This document shows positions 1 through 6,408 of a stretch of 13,219 nucleotides of DNA, piece by piece. The translations under genes were made by a program, and so were the position numbers. How positions within the stretch are numbered: position 1 is the first letter of the stretch; every line of letters starts with the position of its first letter. The notes under the pieces were generated by a model that saw nothing but the letters and a program-made list of their open reading frames with translations, ran no database searches and had not been told where the DNA came from. The DNA lies in assembly GCA_023229065.1 (NCBI GenBank), contig JALNZZ010000051.1, forward strand, positions 1 to 13,219, given 5' to 3'. The DNA is from Porticoccaceae bacterium (GTDB lineage Bacteria; Pseudomonadota; Gammaproteobacteria; Pseudomonadales; Porticoccaceae).

Positions 1-1241
1 GCTGGAAAGGTATCAACGAGTCGGACATGATCCTGATGCCCGATGACGACACCTCAGTGGTCGACCCCTTTACAGATGAGGCCACTCTGATACTGCGCTG
101 TAACATCGTCGACCCCGCCACCATGCAAGGCTATGACCGCGACCCGCGCTCCATCGCTCTCCGTGCCGAGGAATACCTCAAGTCCACAGGGCTTGGCGAT
201 ACCGCCTTTTTTGGTCCTGAGCCCGAGTTCTTTATCTTTGATGAAATTCACTTCGGCGCTGACATGTCTGGCTCATTCGTGAAGATCAGCTCCCAGGAAG
301 CGGCCTGGTCCTCCGGCAAAAAATTTGTCGATGGCAACCTCGGCCACCGCCCGCGCGTCAAAGGTGGCTACTTCCCCGTCCCCCCGGTCGACTCCCTTCA
401 CGACCTGCGCGGTGCGATGTGTGGCGCCATGGAGCAAATGGGCCTGGATGTCGAAGTGCACCACCATGAGGTAGCTACCGCCGGGCAGTGTGAGATCGGC
501 GTCAAGTTCAATACCTTGGTGAAGAAGGCTGACGAAGTCCAGATTCTCAAATATTGTGTCCACAACGTGGCTCATGCTTACGGCAAAACCGCCACTTTTA
601 TGCCCAAGCCCATCGTCGGTGACAATGGCTCCGGCATGCATGTCCACCAGTCCTACTGGAAAGACGGCGTCAACCAGTTTGCTGGCGACGGCTACGCTGG
701 CCTGTCTGAGACGGCGCTCTACTACATCGGCGGTATTATCAAGCATGCCAAAGCGCTCAATGCTTTCACCAACCCTGGCACCAACTCCTACAAGCGTCTG
801 ATCCCCGGTTTTGAGGCTCCGGTCATGCTGGCCTATTCTGCCCGCAACCGTTCCGCTTCTATTCGCATACCCTACGTGACCTCCCCCAAGGCCAAGCGTA
901 TCGAAGCCCGCTTCCCCGACCCCATCGCCAACCCCTACCTGGCTTTTGCCGCCCTGCTGATGGCTGGGCTCGACGGTGTTCAGAACAAGATTCATCCCGG
1001 CGATGCCGCCGACAAGGATCTCTACGACCTGCCAGCAGAAGAAGCTGCAGCCATTCCCCAAGTGTGTGGCAGCCTGCGTGAAGCTCTGACAAATCTCGAC
1101 AAGGATCGCGAGTTCCTCACCAGGGGCGGCGTCTTCAGCAACGAGATGATCGATGCCTATATCGAGCTGAAAATGGCCGAAGTCCACAAGGTGGAGCACA
1201 CGACCCACCCGCTGGAATTTGAGCTGTACTACAGCGTCTGA
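1..1241 (+). CDS. glnA: Glutamine synthetase, type I (3' part; start lies before the window)
   Basis: Makes glutamine from glutamate, ammonia and ATP in the cytoplasm, as a dodecamer in this family. The frame is open from base 3 (WKGINESDM...), which aligns with about residue 58 of the E. coli enzyme as I recall it, so roughly 57 N-terminal residues are missing; the ATG at 27 is internal. Visible signatures are GPEPEFF with the metal-binding glutamates, HHHEVATAGQ, NGSGMHVH, NRSASIRIP and RFPDP. The tyrosine in DLYDLP (codon 1023-1025) matches the site adenylylated by GlnE in type I-beta enzymes, so post-translational control is expected. The protein ends in the usual FELYYSV. One small difference from E. 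coli is AGQCE in place of AGQNE. A strong terminator follows, and the nitrogen regulators ntrBC lie downstream on the same strand. Confidence 0.98.
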   Translation, partial: WKGINESDMILMPDDDTSVVDPFTDEATLILRCNIVDPATMQGYDRDPRSIALRAEEYLKSTGLGDTAFFGPEPEFFIFDEIHFGADMSGSFVKISSQEAAWSSGKKFVDGNLGHRPRVKGGYFPVPPVDSLHDLRGAMCGAMEQMGLDVEVHHHEVATAGQCEIGVKFNTLVKKADEVQILKYCVHNVAHAYGKTATFMPKPIVGDNGSGMHVHQSYWKDGVNQFAGDGYAGLSETALYYIGGIIKHAKALNAFTNPGTNSYKRLIPGFEAPVMLAYSARNRSASIRIPYVTSPKAKRIEARFPDPIANPYLAFAALLMAGLDGVQNKIHPGDAADKDLYDLPAEEAAAIPQVCGSLREALTNLDKDREFLTRGGVFSNEMIDAYIELKMAEVHKVEHTTHPLEFELYYSV

Positions 1242-1272
1242 TTCCCGGTCCAAAACAACGAACTGGCCTTAC

Positions 1273-1310
1273 AGCCCGCGACTCTTTCGAGTGGCGGGCT
1301 TTTTATTTTG
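1273..1310 (+). terminator. Intrinsic terminator after glnA
   Basis: The outer stem AGCCCGC (1273-1279) pairs with GCGGGCT (1294-1300). After one G-G mismatch, an inner stem ACTC/GAGT closes a TTTC loop. The run TTTTTATTTT follows directly, as expected for Rho-independent termination 30 bases after the glnA stop. It should limit read-through from glnA into the downstream genes. Confidence 0.93.
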
Positions 1311-1373
1311 CCGAAGGCGCATTACTCTTGGGGAACCCACGCCTAGGACAGGCCCCACCACCGGAGCCGCACC

Positions 1374-1895
1374 ATGAAACTGTCGATGCTCGCCGCTCTC
1401 CTGCTTGCTCTCGCCGCCCCCCTGGCTATAGCACAGGTGTATAAGGTGGTGGGCCCGGATGGCAAGGTCACCTATACCGACAAGCCTCCGGCCTCTAGCA
1501 CTCACGCCCCTCTGACGCTGCCGCCCATCAACACCCAACCGGGCATACCCTTGCCGCCACCACAAACCTCCGATGAGTTATCACCTGATGAGACACGTTA
1601 CCGCCGGGTGGCCATTCTCCAGCCGGTACCTGGCCTGACTGTCCCGCCCGGCCAGCTCGACCTCGTTGTTCAACTAGACCTTGAGCCTGGGCTGCAACCC
1701 GGCCATCTGGTGAGTATTCTCTTGAACGATATTCCTGTGGGCCGTCCGGCTGCTACCACCACGGTCCGCATCGACAACCTGGTGCGGGGGACGCACCAGA
1801 TTGAAGCTATCGTTCTGGACCACAGAAATCGCCCCATCGCCGCCAGTGCACCAGTTGAATTTTTTGTGCAGCGCACCTCCCGGCGGCTACCGTAG
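1374..1895 (+). CDS. Secreted DUF4124-domain protein
   Basis: A 173-residue protein of unknown function. The start is supported by GGAG at 1363-1366, seven bases before the ATG. Residues 1-20 form a clear Sec signal peptide (MKLSMLAALLL, hydrophobic core, ALAAPLAIA) with probable signal peptidase I cleavage before Q21, so a periplasmic location is likely. Residues 21 to about 45 (VYKVVGPDGKVTYTDKPP) match the DUF4124 pattern, a small beta module common in proteobacterial envelope proteins. A proline-rich linker (about residues 50-68) leads to a C-terminal region of about 95 residues with alternating beta-strand character that could be an immunoglobulin-like fold; that last point is inference. 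DUF4124 genes recur between glnA and ntrBC in Pseudomonas-type genomes, but a role in nitrogen metabolism is not established. Confidence 0.88.
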   Translation: MKLSMLAALLLALAAPLAIAQVYKVVGPDGKVTYTDKPPASSTHAPLTLPPINTQPGIPLPPPQTSDELSPDETRYRRVAILQPVPGLTVPPGQLDLVVQLDLEPGLQPGHLVSILLNDIPVGRPAATTTVRIDNLVRGTHQIEAIVLDHRNRPIAASAPVEFFVQRTSRRLP

Positions 1896-1956
1896 TGGGT
1901 CTCAGGCCGCAAGCGTCAGAGCAGTAAAACAGCTACTGGTAGCGTCATGACTACCC

Positions 1957-1972
1957 TGGCCCAGCAATTGCT
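1957..1972 (+). promoter_or_regulatory. Sigma-54 (-24/-12) promoter motif upstream of ntrB
   Basis: TGGCCCAGCAATTGCT matches the RpoN consensus TGGCAC-N5-TTGCW, with the essential GG (1958-1959) and GC (1970-1971) separated by exactly ten bases, and a T-rich stretch follows. Transcription would start near 1983, about 92 bases before the ntrB ATG. I see no canonical NtrC-binding palindrome (TGCAC-N7-GTGCA) upstream. A GGTAG-N8-CTACC inverted repeat (1938-1955) lies directly in front of the -24 element. Confidence 0.65.
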
Positions 1973-2074
1973 TATTTTTTGTGTCGCGATGCTGTATGGA
2001 CAAGGCACAAAAGCAGTGGCTGCAGTGATATAGCGGAGTTGTACCAACGCTCCAATCCGAAAAGGATTCGACCT

Positions 2075-3178
2075 ATGAATCGGGAAGTCAACGCTCACCT
2101 ACTTCTGGACAGCCTGGTCCTGGATAACCTGGCGACAGCGGTGGTAGCCCTCGACGAGAGTCTGCTCATCCAATATCTCAACCCCGCCGCAGAAGCCCTG
2201 TTGGCAACCAGTGCTGGACGGCTGCTGGGCACCAGCATCGCACCTTTTTTTGCCACCACTGGTCGCCTGGATGCACTTTACAGCGCCTTGCGTGAAGGCA
2301 CCGCGTTCACCGAACGCAAGGCAACTCTGACAATACAGGATCACTCACAGGCTATTGTCGACTATTCGGTCACCCCCATCAGGGTTGACCTGTCTCCGTG
2401 GCTGCTGGTCGAGCTGCAACCCATGGACCGCATCATGCGCATTACCCGCGAAGAAACTTTGACTTCCGTTCACAATACCTCGCGCAACCTGGTCCGTGGC
2501 CTTGCCCATGAAATCAAGAATCCTCTCGGCGGCATTCAGGGAGCAGCCCAACTATTGGATGCCGAGCTGGACAGGGAAGAACTGCACGAATATACCGCTG
2601 TCATCACCACTGAAGTGGAGCGCCTGCGCAACCTGGTGGACCGCTTGCTAGGCCCAGATAGACCAGCGGTATTCGCGGCCGTGAATATCCATCAGGTCAC
2701 CGAATATGTCGCCACCTTGATCGATGCAGAATGGCATGGCAGTCGACTTCTCATCCGCGACTATGACCCCAGTATTCCCGAGCTGCAGGGTGACCGCGAA
2801 CAGCTCATCCAGGCGGTGCTCAACATTGTCCGCAATGCAGTGCAGTCTCTCAAGGCTGCCGGTCTGATCGACAGCAGCGGCAACAAGCGCGGCCTTATCC
2901 GCTTGCGCACGCGCATTCAGCGCAATGTCACCATTGGCAAGCATCATCATCGCACTGTCTGCAGACTCGATATCATCGACAACGGCCCCGGGGTTCCCGC
3001 AGAGCTCAGCAATCGCATCTTCTACCCCATGATCAGCGGCCATCCCGAGGGCAGTGGTTTGGGCCTGCCCATCGCCCAAGCCGTGATCAATCTGCACGGC
3101 GGTATGATCGAATGCGACAGCCGCCCGGGCCACACCCAGTTCTCAATCTTCCTGCCTCTTGATAATGACTATGAATGA
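2075..3178 (+). CDS. ntrB: Nitrogen regulation sensor histidine kinase NtrB (GlnL)
   Basis: Sensor kinase/phosphatase of the NtrBC system. In the known pathway it phosphorylates NtrC when nitrogen is short and, when bound by PII, dephosphorylates it. The 367-residue product is cytoplasmic with no membrane segment. An N-terminal PAS-like sensor spans about residues 10-125. The dimerisation/phosphoacceptor helix carries H145 in GLAHEIKNPLGG. The ATPase domain shows the N box (N254 in IVRNAVQ), the G1 box DNGPGVP (302-308) and the G2 box GSGLGLPIA (326-334). I chose the ATG at 2075 because AAGGA (2062-2066) sits eight bases upstream; a longer reading from a TTG at 1979 would add 32 residues lacking family resemblance. 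The 3' end overlaps ntrC. A sigma-54 motif upstream suggests nitrogen-responsive transcription. Confidence 0.95.
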   Translation: MNREVNAHLLLDSLVLDNLATAVVALDESLLIQYLNPAAEALLATSAGRLLGTSIAPFFATTGRLDALYSALREGTAFTERKATLTIQDHSQAIVDYSVTPIRVDLSPWLLVELQPMDRIMRITREETLTSVHNTSRNLVRGLAHEIKNPLGGIQGAAQLLDAELDREELHEYTAVITTEVERLRNLVDRLLGPDRPAVFAAVNIHQVTEYVATLIDAEWHGSRLLIRDYDPSIPELQGDREQLIQAVLNIVRNAVQSLKAAGLIDSSGNKRGLIRLRTRIQRNVTIGKHHHRTVCRLDIIDNGPGVPAELSNRIFYPMISGHPEGSGLGLPIAQAVINLHGGMIECDSRPGHTQFSIFLPLDNDYE

Positions 3179-4613
3179 CAAAAAAGCCACCGTCTGGGTC
3201 GTCGATGACGATCAGTCTATCCGCTGGGTGATGGAGAAAGCTCTCTGCCGCCACCATGTCGACGTACGCACCTTCGACAGCGCCGCCAGCTTACTGGCCA
3301 GCCTCAGCAGAGAGCGCCCAGAAGTCATCATTAGCGACATCCGTATGCCCGGCCTCAGCGGACTTGAGTTGCTCAAGAAACTTCACGACGAAATCCCGAC
3401 CATCCCCATCATTATTACCACCGCCCATTCAGACCTGGACAGTGCGGTCTCGGCCTATCAGGGCGGCGCTTTTGAGTATCTCCCCAAGCCCTTCGATATC
3501 AATGAGCTGGTGTCAGTTACCCAGCGAGCCGTCACCTTCAGCCGGGAGCAACAACAACCTCCGGCAGGTGAGCCCGCATTCGAACACGCCGATATTATCG
3601 GCGAAGCCCCGGCTATGCAGGAGGTATTCCGCGCCATTGGTCGCCTGTCGAAATCCAATATCACGGTGTTGATCAACGGCGAGTCAGGCACCGGCAAAGA
3701 ATTGGTAGCACGCGCCCTGCACCGCCACAGCCCCCGCGCCCCACACCCCTTCATTGCTCTTAATATGGCCGCCATCCCCCACGACCTGATCGAGTCCGAA
3801 TTATTTGGCCATGAAAAAGGGGCCTTTACCGGGGCCAACCAACGGCGGCCCGGCCGCTTCGAACAAGCCGACGGCGGCACCCTGTTTCTCGACGAAATCG
3901 GTGATATGCCTGCCGAGGCCCAAACCCGGTTACTGCGGGTGCTGGCAGACAGTGAGTTTTACCGCGTCGGTGGTCACACGCCGGTGAAAGTGAATGTGCG
4001 CATTATTGCCGCTACCCACCAAAACCTGGAAGAACTGGTCGCTGCCCACCGCTTTCGGGAAGACCTGTTCCACCGCCTCAATGTGATACGCATCCATCTG
4101 CCGCGGCTCGCCGACCGCAAAGAGGACATTCCCCGCCTGGTGCAGTATTTTCTCAACCGCTCTGCCCGCGACCTGGAAGTGGAGCCCAAAGTGGTTTCCC
4201 GCGAGGTAGAACAACACCTTATCGGTTTGCCCTGGCCCGGCAATGTCCGCCAGCTGGAAAACACTTGCCGGTGGCTGACGGTGATGGCCTCGGGGCGGGA
4301 AATTTTGCTCTCCGACCTGCCTGCCGAGCTGGTGGCAGAACCATCTTCAACCGCAACCGCAGGGCCAGCAACGATAAGCAACTGGGAGCAGACTTTACGA
4401 CAATGGGCAGATAGTCAGCTTGACAGCGGCCAGGACAAAATTCTCGATATCGCCCTCCCTGCCTTTGAGCGGACCATGATCAAAGCGGCATTGGAGCGAA
4501 CCGGTGGACGTAAAAAAGAAGCTGCTGAACTGCTGGGCTGGGGGCGCAACACACTGACCCGCAAACTCAAAGATCTGGGGATAGCTGACAACGACGGGGA
4601 GGAGGAAGAATAA
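3171..4613 (+). CDS. ntrC: Nitrogen regulation response regulator NtrC (GlnG), sigma-54 activator
   Basis: Response regulator that, once phosphorylated by NtrB, activates sigma-54 promoters such as that of glnA. The 480-residue product has the full three-domain layout. The receiver domain (about 6-122) has acidic pocket D12-D14, phosphoacceptor D56, T84 and K106. The AAA+ domain (about 142-370) has Walker A GESGTGKE (170-177), the sigma-54 contact loop GAFTGA (217-222) and Walker B GGTLFLDE (235-242). A Fis-type helix-turn-helix lies at the end (ERTGGRKKEAAELLGWGRNT). The ATG at 3171 overlaps the ntrB stop by eight bases (ATGAATGA), implying translational coupling, since no good ribosome binding site is visible. 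The ATG at 3165 is an almost equal choice and adds only two residues. A long acidic tail (DNDGEEEE) ends the protein. Confidence 0.97.
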   Translation: MNDKKATVWVVDDDQSIRWVMEKALCRHHVDVRTFDSAASLLASLSRERPEVIISDIRMPGLSGLELLKKLHDEIPTIPIIITTAHSDLDSAVSAYQGGAFEYLPKPFDINELVSVTQRAVTFSREQQQPPAGEPAFEHADIIGEAPAMQEVFRAIGRLSKSNITVLINGESGTGKELVARALHRHSPRAPHPFIALNMAAIPHDLIESELFGHEKGAFTGANQRRPGRFEQADGGTLFLDEIGDMPAEAQTRLLRVLADSEFYRVGGHTPVKVNVRIIAATHQNLEELVAAHRFREDLFHRLNVIRIHLPRLADRKEDIPRLVQYFLNRSARDLEVEPKVVSREVEQHLIGLPWPGNVRQLENTCRWLTVMASGREILLSDLPAELVAEPSSTATAGPATISNWEQTLRQWADSQLDSGQDKILDIALPAFERTMIKAALERTGGRKKEAAELLGWGRNTLTRKLKDLGIADNDGEEEE

Positions 4614-4681
4614 CCAGGTATTGCCCACTTTCAGGTGTCGCCCACACGTTGCGGCAACACTGTCACTCTTGTTCATTAACA

Positions 4682-4710
4682 CAAAACGGCGGCTCTTGGC
4701 CGCCGTTTTG
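4682..4710. terminator. Bidirectional hairpin between convergent ntrC and secB
   Basis: CAAAACGGCGGC (4682-4693) and its exact complement (4699-4710) form a perfect 12-bp stem around the five-base loop TCTTG. The A4/T4 ends of the stem supply a short U tract whichever strand is transcribed. It lies 69 bases after the ntrC stop and 27 bases from the secB stop, so it can end both converging transcripts. Confidence 0.87.
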
Positions 4711-4736
4711 CTATTGCGCACAGTGCAGAGGTTAAC

Positions 4737-5246
4737 TCAATTCAGCTGTACCCCCGCCGCCTGCTCCTCAGCTTGTTTCGCCTGGGCTTGCGCTACGGCT
4801 TGCTGGAACAGAGCATCGAAATTGATCGGCGGCAACATCAGCGCCGGGAAGGTTCCTTTCACCACGACGTTGTCGATAGTCTCGCGGGCATAAGGGAACA
4901 ACAGGTTAGGACAGTGGGTGTTCAATACAGTCGGCAGTTGCTGCTCGGGGATACCCTTGATGAGGAACACACCAGCCTGTTGAACCTCAACCAAATACAG
5001 CGTGTCAGTGTCATCCTTTACGGTAATAGTGAACTGCAACACAACTTCGTAATGGTCGTCATCGAGGCGGGAAACTTTGGTGGACAAATCCTGGTTGACC
5101 TGCGGCTTCCACTGACGGGTAAAGGCGCGGGCTCCCAGCGGCGACTCAAAAGAAAGATCCTTGAGGTAAATGCGCTGGAGATTAAATTCCACATTGTTGT
5201 TAGTGGCGGCCTCGTCAGCAGCTGCCTGATTTGTTTCTTCTGTCAT
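4737..5246 (-). CDS. secB: Protein-export chaperone SecB
   Basis: Cytoplasmic chaperone that keeps precursor proteins unfolded and hands them to SecA for export; the family works as a homotetramer. The 169-residue product shows the SecB core from about residue 19: EFNLQRIYLKDLSFESP, then QVNQDLSTK, YEVVLQFTITVK, YLVEVQQAGVF, and the diagnostic CPNLLFPYARETI and GTFPALMLPPINFDALF. A poorly conserved acidic N-terminus (1-18) and an Ala/Gln-rich tail flank it. The ATG is supported by AAGG nine bases upstream. It lies downstream of a rhodanese gene on the same strand, an arrangement also known in Pseudomonas and enterics, but the glutaredoxin gene grxC that usually separates them is missing. It converges with ntrC across a shared hairpin terminator. 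Confidence 0.97.
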   Translation of the reverse strand: MTEETNQAAADEAATNNNVEFNLQRIYLKDLSFESPLGARAFTRQWKPQVNQDLSTKVSRLDDDHYEVVLQFTITVKDDTDTLYLVEVQQAGVFLIKGIPEQQLPTVLNTHCPNLLFPYARETIDNVVVKGTFPALMLPPINFDALFQQAVAQAQAKQAEEQAAGVQLN

Positions 5247-5289
5247 GAGTCAAAACCTTGTTATCTAGATGAAAGGTGTCTGAATGGAT

Positions 5290-5310
5290 GAAAAGGGCCA
5301 ACCCCTTTTC
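5290..5310 (-). repeat. 8-bp inverted repeat in the secB 5' region
   Basis: GAAAAGGG (5290-5297) and CCCTTTTC (5303-5310) form a perfect stem around the loop CCAAC, 44 bases upstream of the secB start. No clear U tract follows in the minus direction, so it may be an RNA structure in the secB leader rather than a terminator. It contains one copy of a 10-base word (AAGGGCCAAC) that recurs at 5340-5349. Confidence 0.5.
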
Positions 5311-5349
5311 TCTTAGTGGTGCCGCCTCAGCGACAATTCAAGGGCCAAC

Positions 5350-5369
5350 ACAGAGGGCTTTACCTCTGT
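5350..5369 (-). repeat. 7-bp hairpin just after the rhodanese stop
   Basis: ACAGAGG (5350-5356) pairs with CCTCTGT (5363-5369) around a six-base loop, seven bases beyond the rhodanese stop codon in the minus direction. There is no T run after it, so it is at best a weak terminator or an mRNA-stabilising hairpin between rhodanese and secB. Confidence 0.4.
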
Positions 5370-5376
5370 CCATGGG

Positions 5377-5790
5377 TCAACGGCTCTTTATCAACGGCAA
5401 TCCCTGACTGCTCCACTCCGCCATGCCGCCCTGCAAACGTCTGACCTCAAAACCCGCGTTGCGCAGCTTCTTGCCAGCAGCACCGGCGTGCTGGCCTATC
5501 TTATCGGCCACCACCACCAGCTTGCCGCGATGCTTTTCCAGCTCCGACAGGCGGCTGTCCAGTTTAGCAAAGGGAATATTGATAGCGTGGGTGACATGCC
5601 CTTCGTTGAATTCCTTGGCCTCGCGGATATCAACCAGGATTGCCTGATCGCTATTCATAAGGCGAGTCACTTCATGGGAGGTGATGGGCTTGCCACCCTT
5701 GATCCTCTCAGAAAAGGCAAACGCATAAATCAGCAGCACCAGAATACTGGCCAGTACCCACTGCTCACTGATAAAAACAAAAAAATCCAT
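5377..5790 (-). CDS. Membrane-anchored rhodanese-like domain protein, no active-site cysteine
   Basis: The 137-residue protein has one N-terminal membrane segment (about residues 8-26, WVLASILVLLIYAFAF) followed by a single rhodanese fold: VDIREAKEFNEGHVTHAINIPF, then LVVVADKIGQHAGAAGKKL, then the closing RLQGGMAEWSSQGLPL. It corresponds in position and layout to E. coli YibN and the Pseudomonas rhodanese gene upstream of secB. Canonical rhodaneses carry a catalytic cysteine at the start of the loop after the fourth strand. Here that stretch reads VVADKIGQHAG and the whole protein has no cysteine, so classical persulfide sulfur transfer looks impossible; a binding or regulatory role is an inference. 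A GGGGA sequence lies about 14 bases before the ATG, somewhat far for a ribosome binding site. secB follows after 130 bases. Confidence 0.9.
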   Translation of the reverse strand: MDFFVFISEQWVLASILVLLIYAFAFSERIKGGKPITSHEVTRLMNSDQAILVDIREAKEFNEGHVTHAINIPFAKLDSRLSELEKHRGKLVVVADKIGQHAGAAGKKLRNAGFEVRRLQGGMAEWSSQGLPLIKSR

Positions 5791-5931
5791 GCTGTCTCGC
5801 TATTCCCCTGTTGACGTCATTACTTGGCCCTTATCCAGCTCCTGAAACCTCTGGACTCATGGCTTTCTTGTGCCTCAAGAGCAGAAAGGCAAGTAAACCC
5901 AAGCACCGCATCCAAGTGTCGTCGCCAGTAA
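5791..5931. other. Gene-free junction between greA and rhodanese
   Basis: 141 bases without a convincing gene or terminator. It contains one inverted copy of AAGGGCCAA (5824-5832). On the minus strand there is also a 26-codon frame (5911-5831, hydrophobic start, no good ribosome binding site) that I do not accept as a gene. This is the point where two gene blocks normally separate in Pseudomonas meet here. Confidence 0.4.
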
Positions 5932-6408
5932 CTAGATGTGGCGAACCTCGTCGATTTCATACTCTACGGCACCAGCGGGCGTGTTAATCACCACCACCTC
6001 ACCGACCTCCTTGCCAATCAATCCTCTGGCAATGGGTGACTGGTAGGAAATTTTGCCAACCTTGATGTCTGCCTCGTCGTCACCCACGATCTTGTAGACC
6101 TTGGTCTCGTCGGAATCGACATCCACAATACTGACCGTGACCCCAAACAGCACTTTATCACCTGCGGGGATCTTGCTGATATCGATGATCTGCGCATGGC
6201 TGAGCTTGCTCTCGATTTCCTGAATCCGGCCCTCGGCAAAGCTCTGTTGTTCGCGCGCTGCGTGGTACTCAGCATTTTCCTTGAGATCGCCGTGCTCGCG
6301 AGCCTCGGCGATAGCCTGAACGATGCGGGGCCTCTCCACTCGCTTGAGCTGGTCGAGTTCCTCACGCAGGCGCTCCGCGCCTTCCACCGTCATAGGTATT
6401 TTATTCAT
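5932..6408 (-). CDS. greA: Transcription elongation factor GreA
   Basis: Rescues backtracked RNA polymerase by stimulating cleavage of the transcript 3' end through the secondary channel. The 158-residue product has the family length and starts MNKIPMTVEGAERLREEL. The N-terminal coiled coil carries the catalytic acidic tip D41 and E44 in GDLKENAEYHAA, and the C-terminal FKBP-like domain ends with PIARGLIGKEVGE and VEYEIDEV. I chose the ATG at 6408, which matches family starts; a GTG six bases upstream would add two residues. The start overlaps the carB stop as ATGA, so translation is probably coupled to carB. No clear terminator is seen after the TAG stop. The 141 bases to the rhodanese gene hold no convincing gene. 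Confidence 0.97.
   Translation of the reverse strand: MNKIPMTVEGAERLREELDQLKRVERPRIVQAIAEAREHGDLKENAEYHAAREQQSFAEGRIQEIESKLSHAQIIDISKIPAGDKVLFGVTVSIVDVDSDETKVYKIVGDDEADIKVGKISYQSPIARGLIGKEVGEVVVINTPAGAVEYEIDEVRHI

Noticed and set aside
273..1253. A 326-codon minus-strand frame opposite glnA
   Set aside because: Shadow of glnA codon bias; it has no family resemblance and runs through the glnA conserved core.
1779..1799. Perfect palindrome CTGGTGCG-N5-CGCACCAG inside the DUF4124 gene, considered as an NtrC site
   Set aside because: NtrC sites have the half-sites the other way round (TGCACC to the left, GGTGCA to the right), and this lies within conserved coding sequence.
1847..1870. TGCAC-N14-GTGCA about 125 bases upstream of the predicted ntrB start, considered as an NtrC enhancer
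   Set aside because: The half-site orientation is right, but the gap is 14 rather than 7 bases, so the two halves do not fit one NtrC dimer.
1979..2074. Upstream TTG extension of ntrB by 32 residues
   Set aside because: The added residues do not look like the NtrB N-terminus, the region carries the predicted sigma-54 transcript start, and a good ribosome binding site supports the ATG at 2075.
5831..5911. 26-codon minus-strand frame with a hydrophobic start between greA and rhodanese
   Set aside because: No convincing ribosome binding site, no family match I can name, and a length easily reached by chance.
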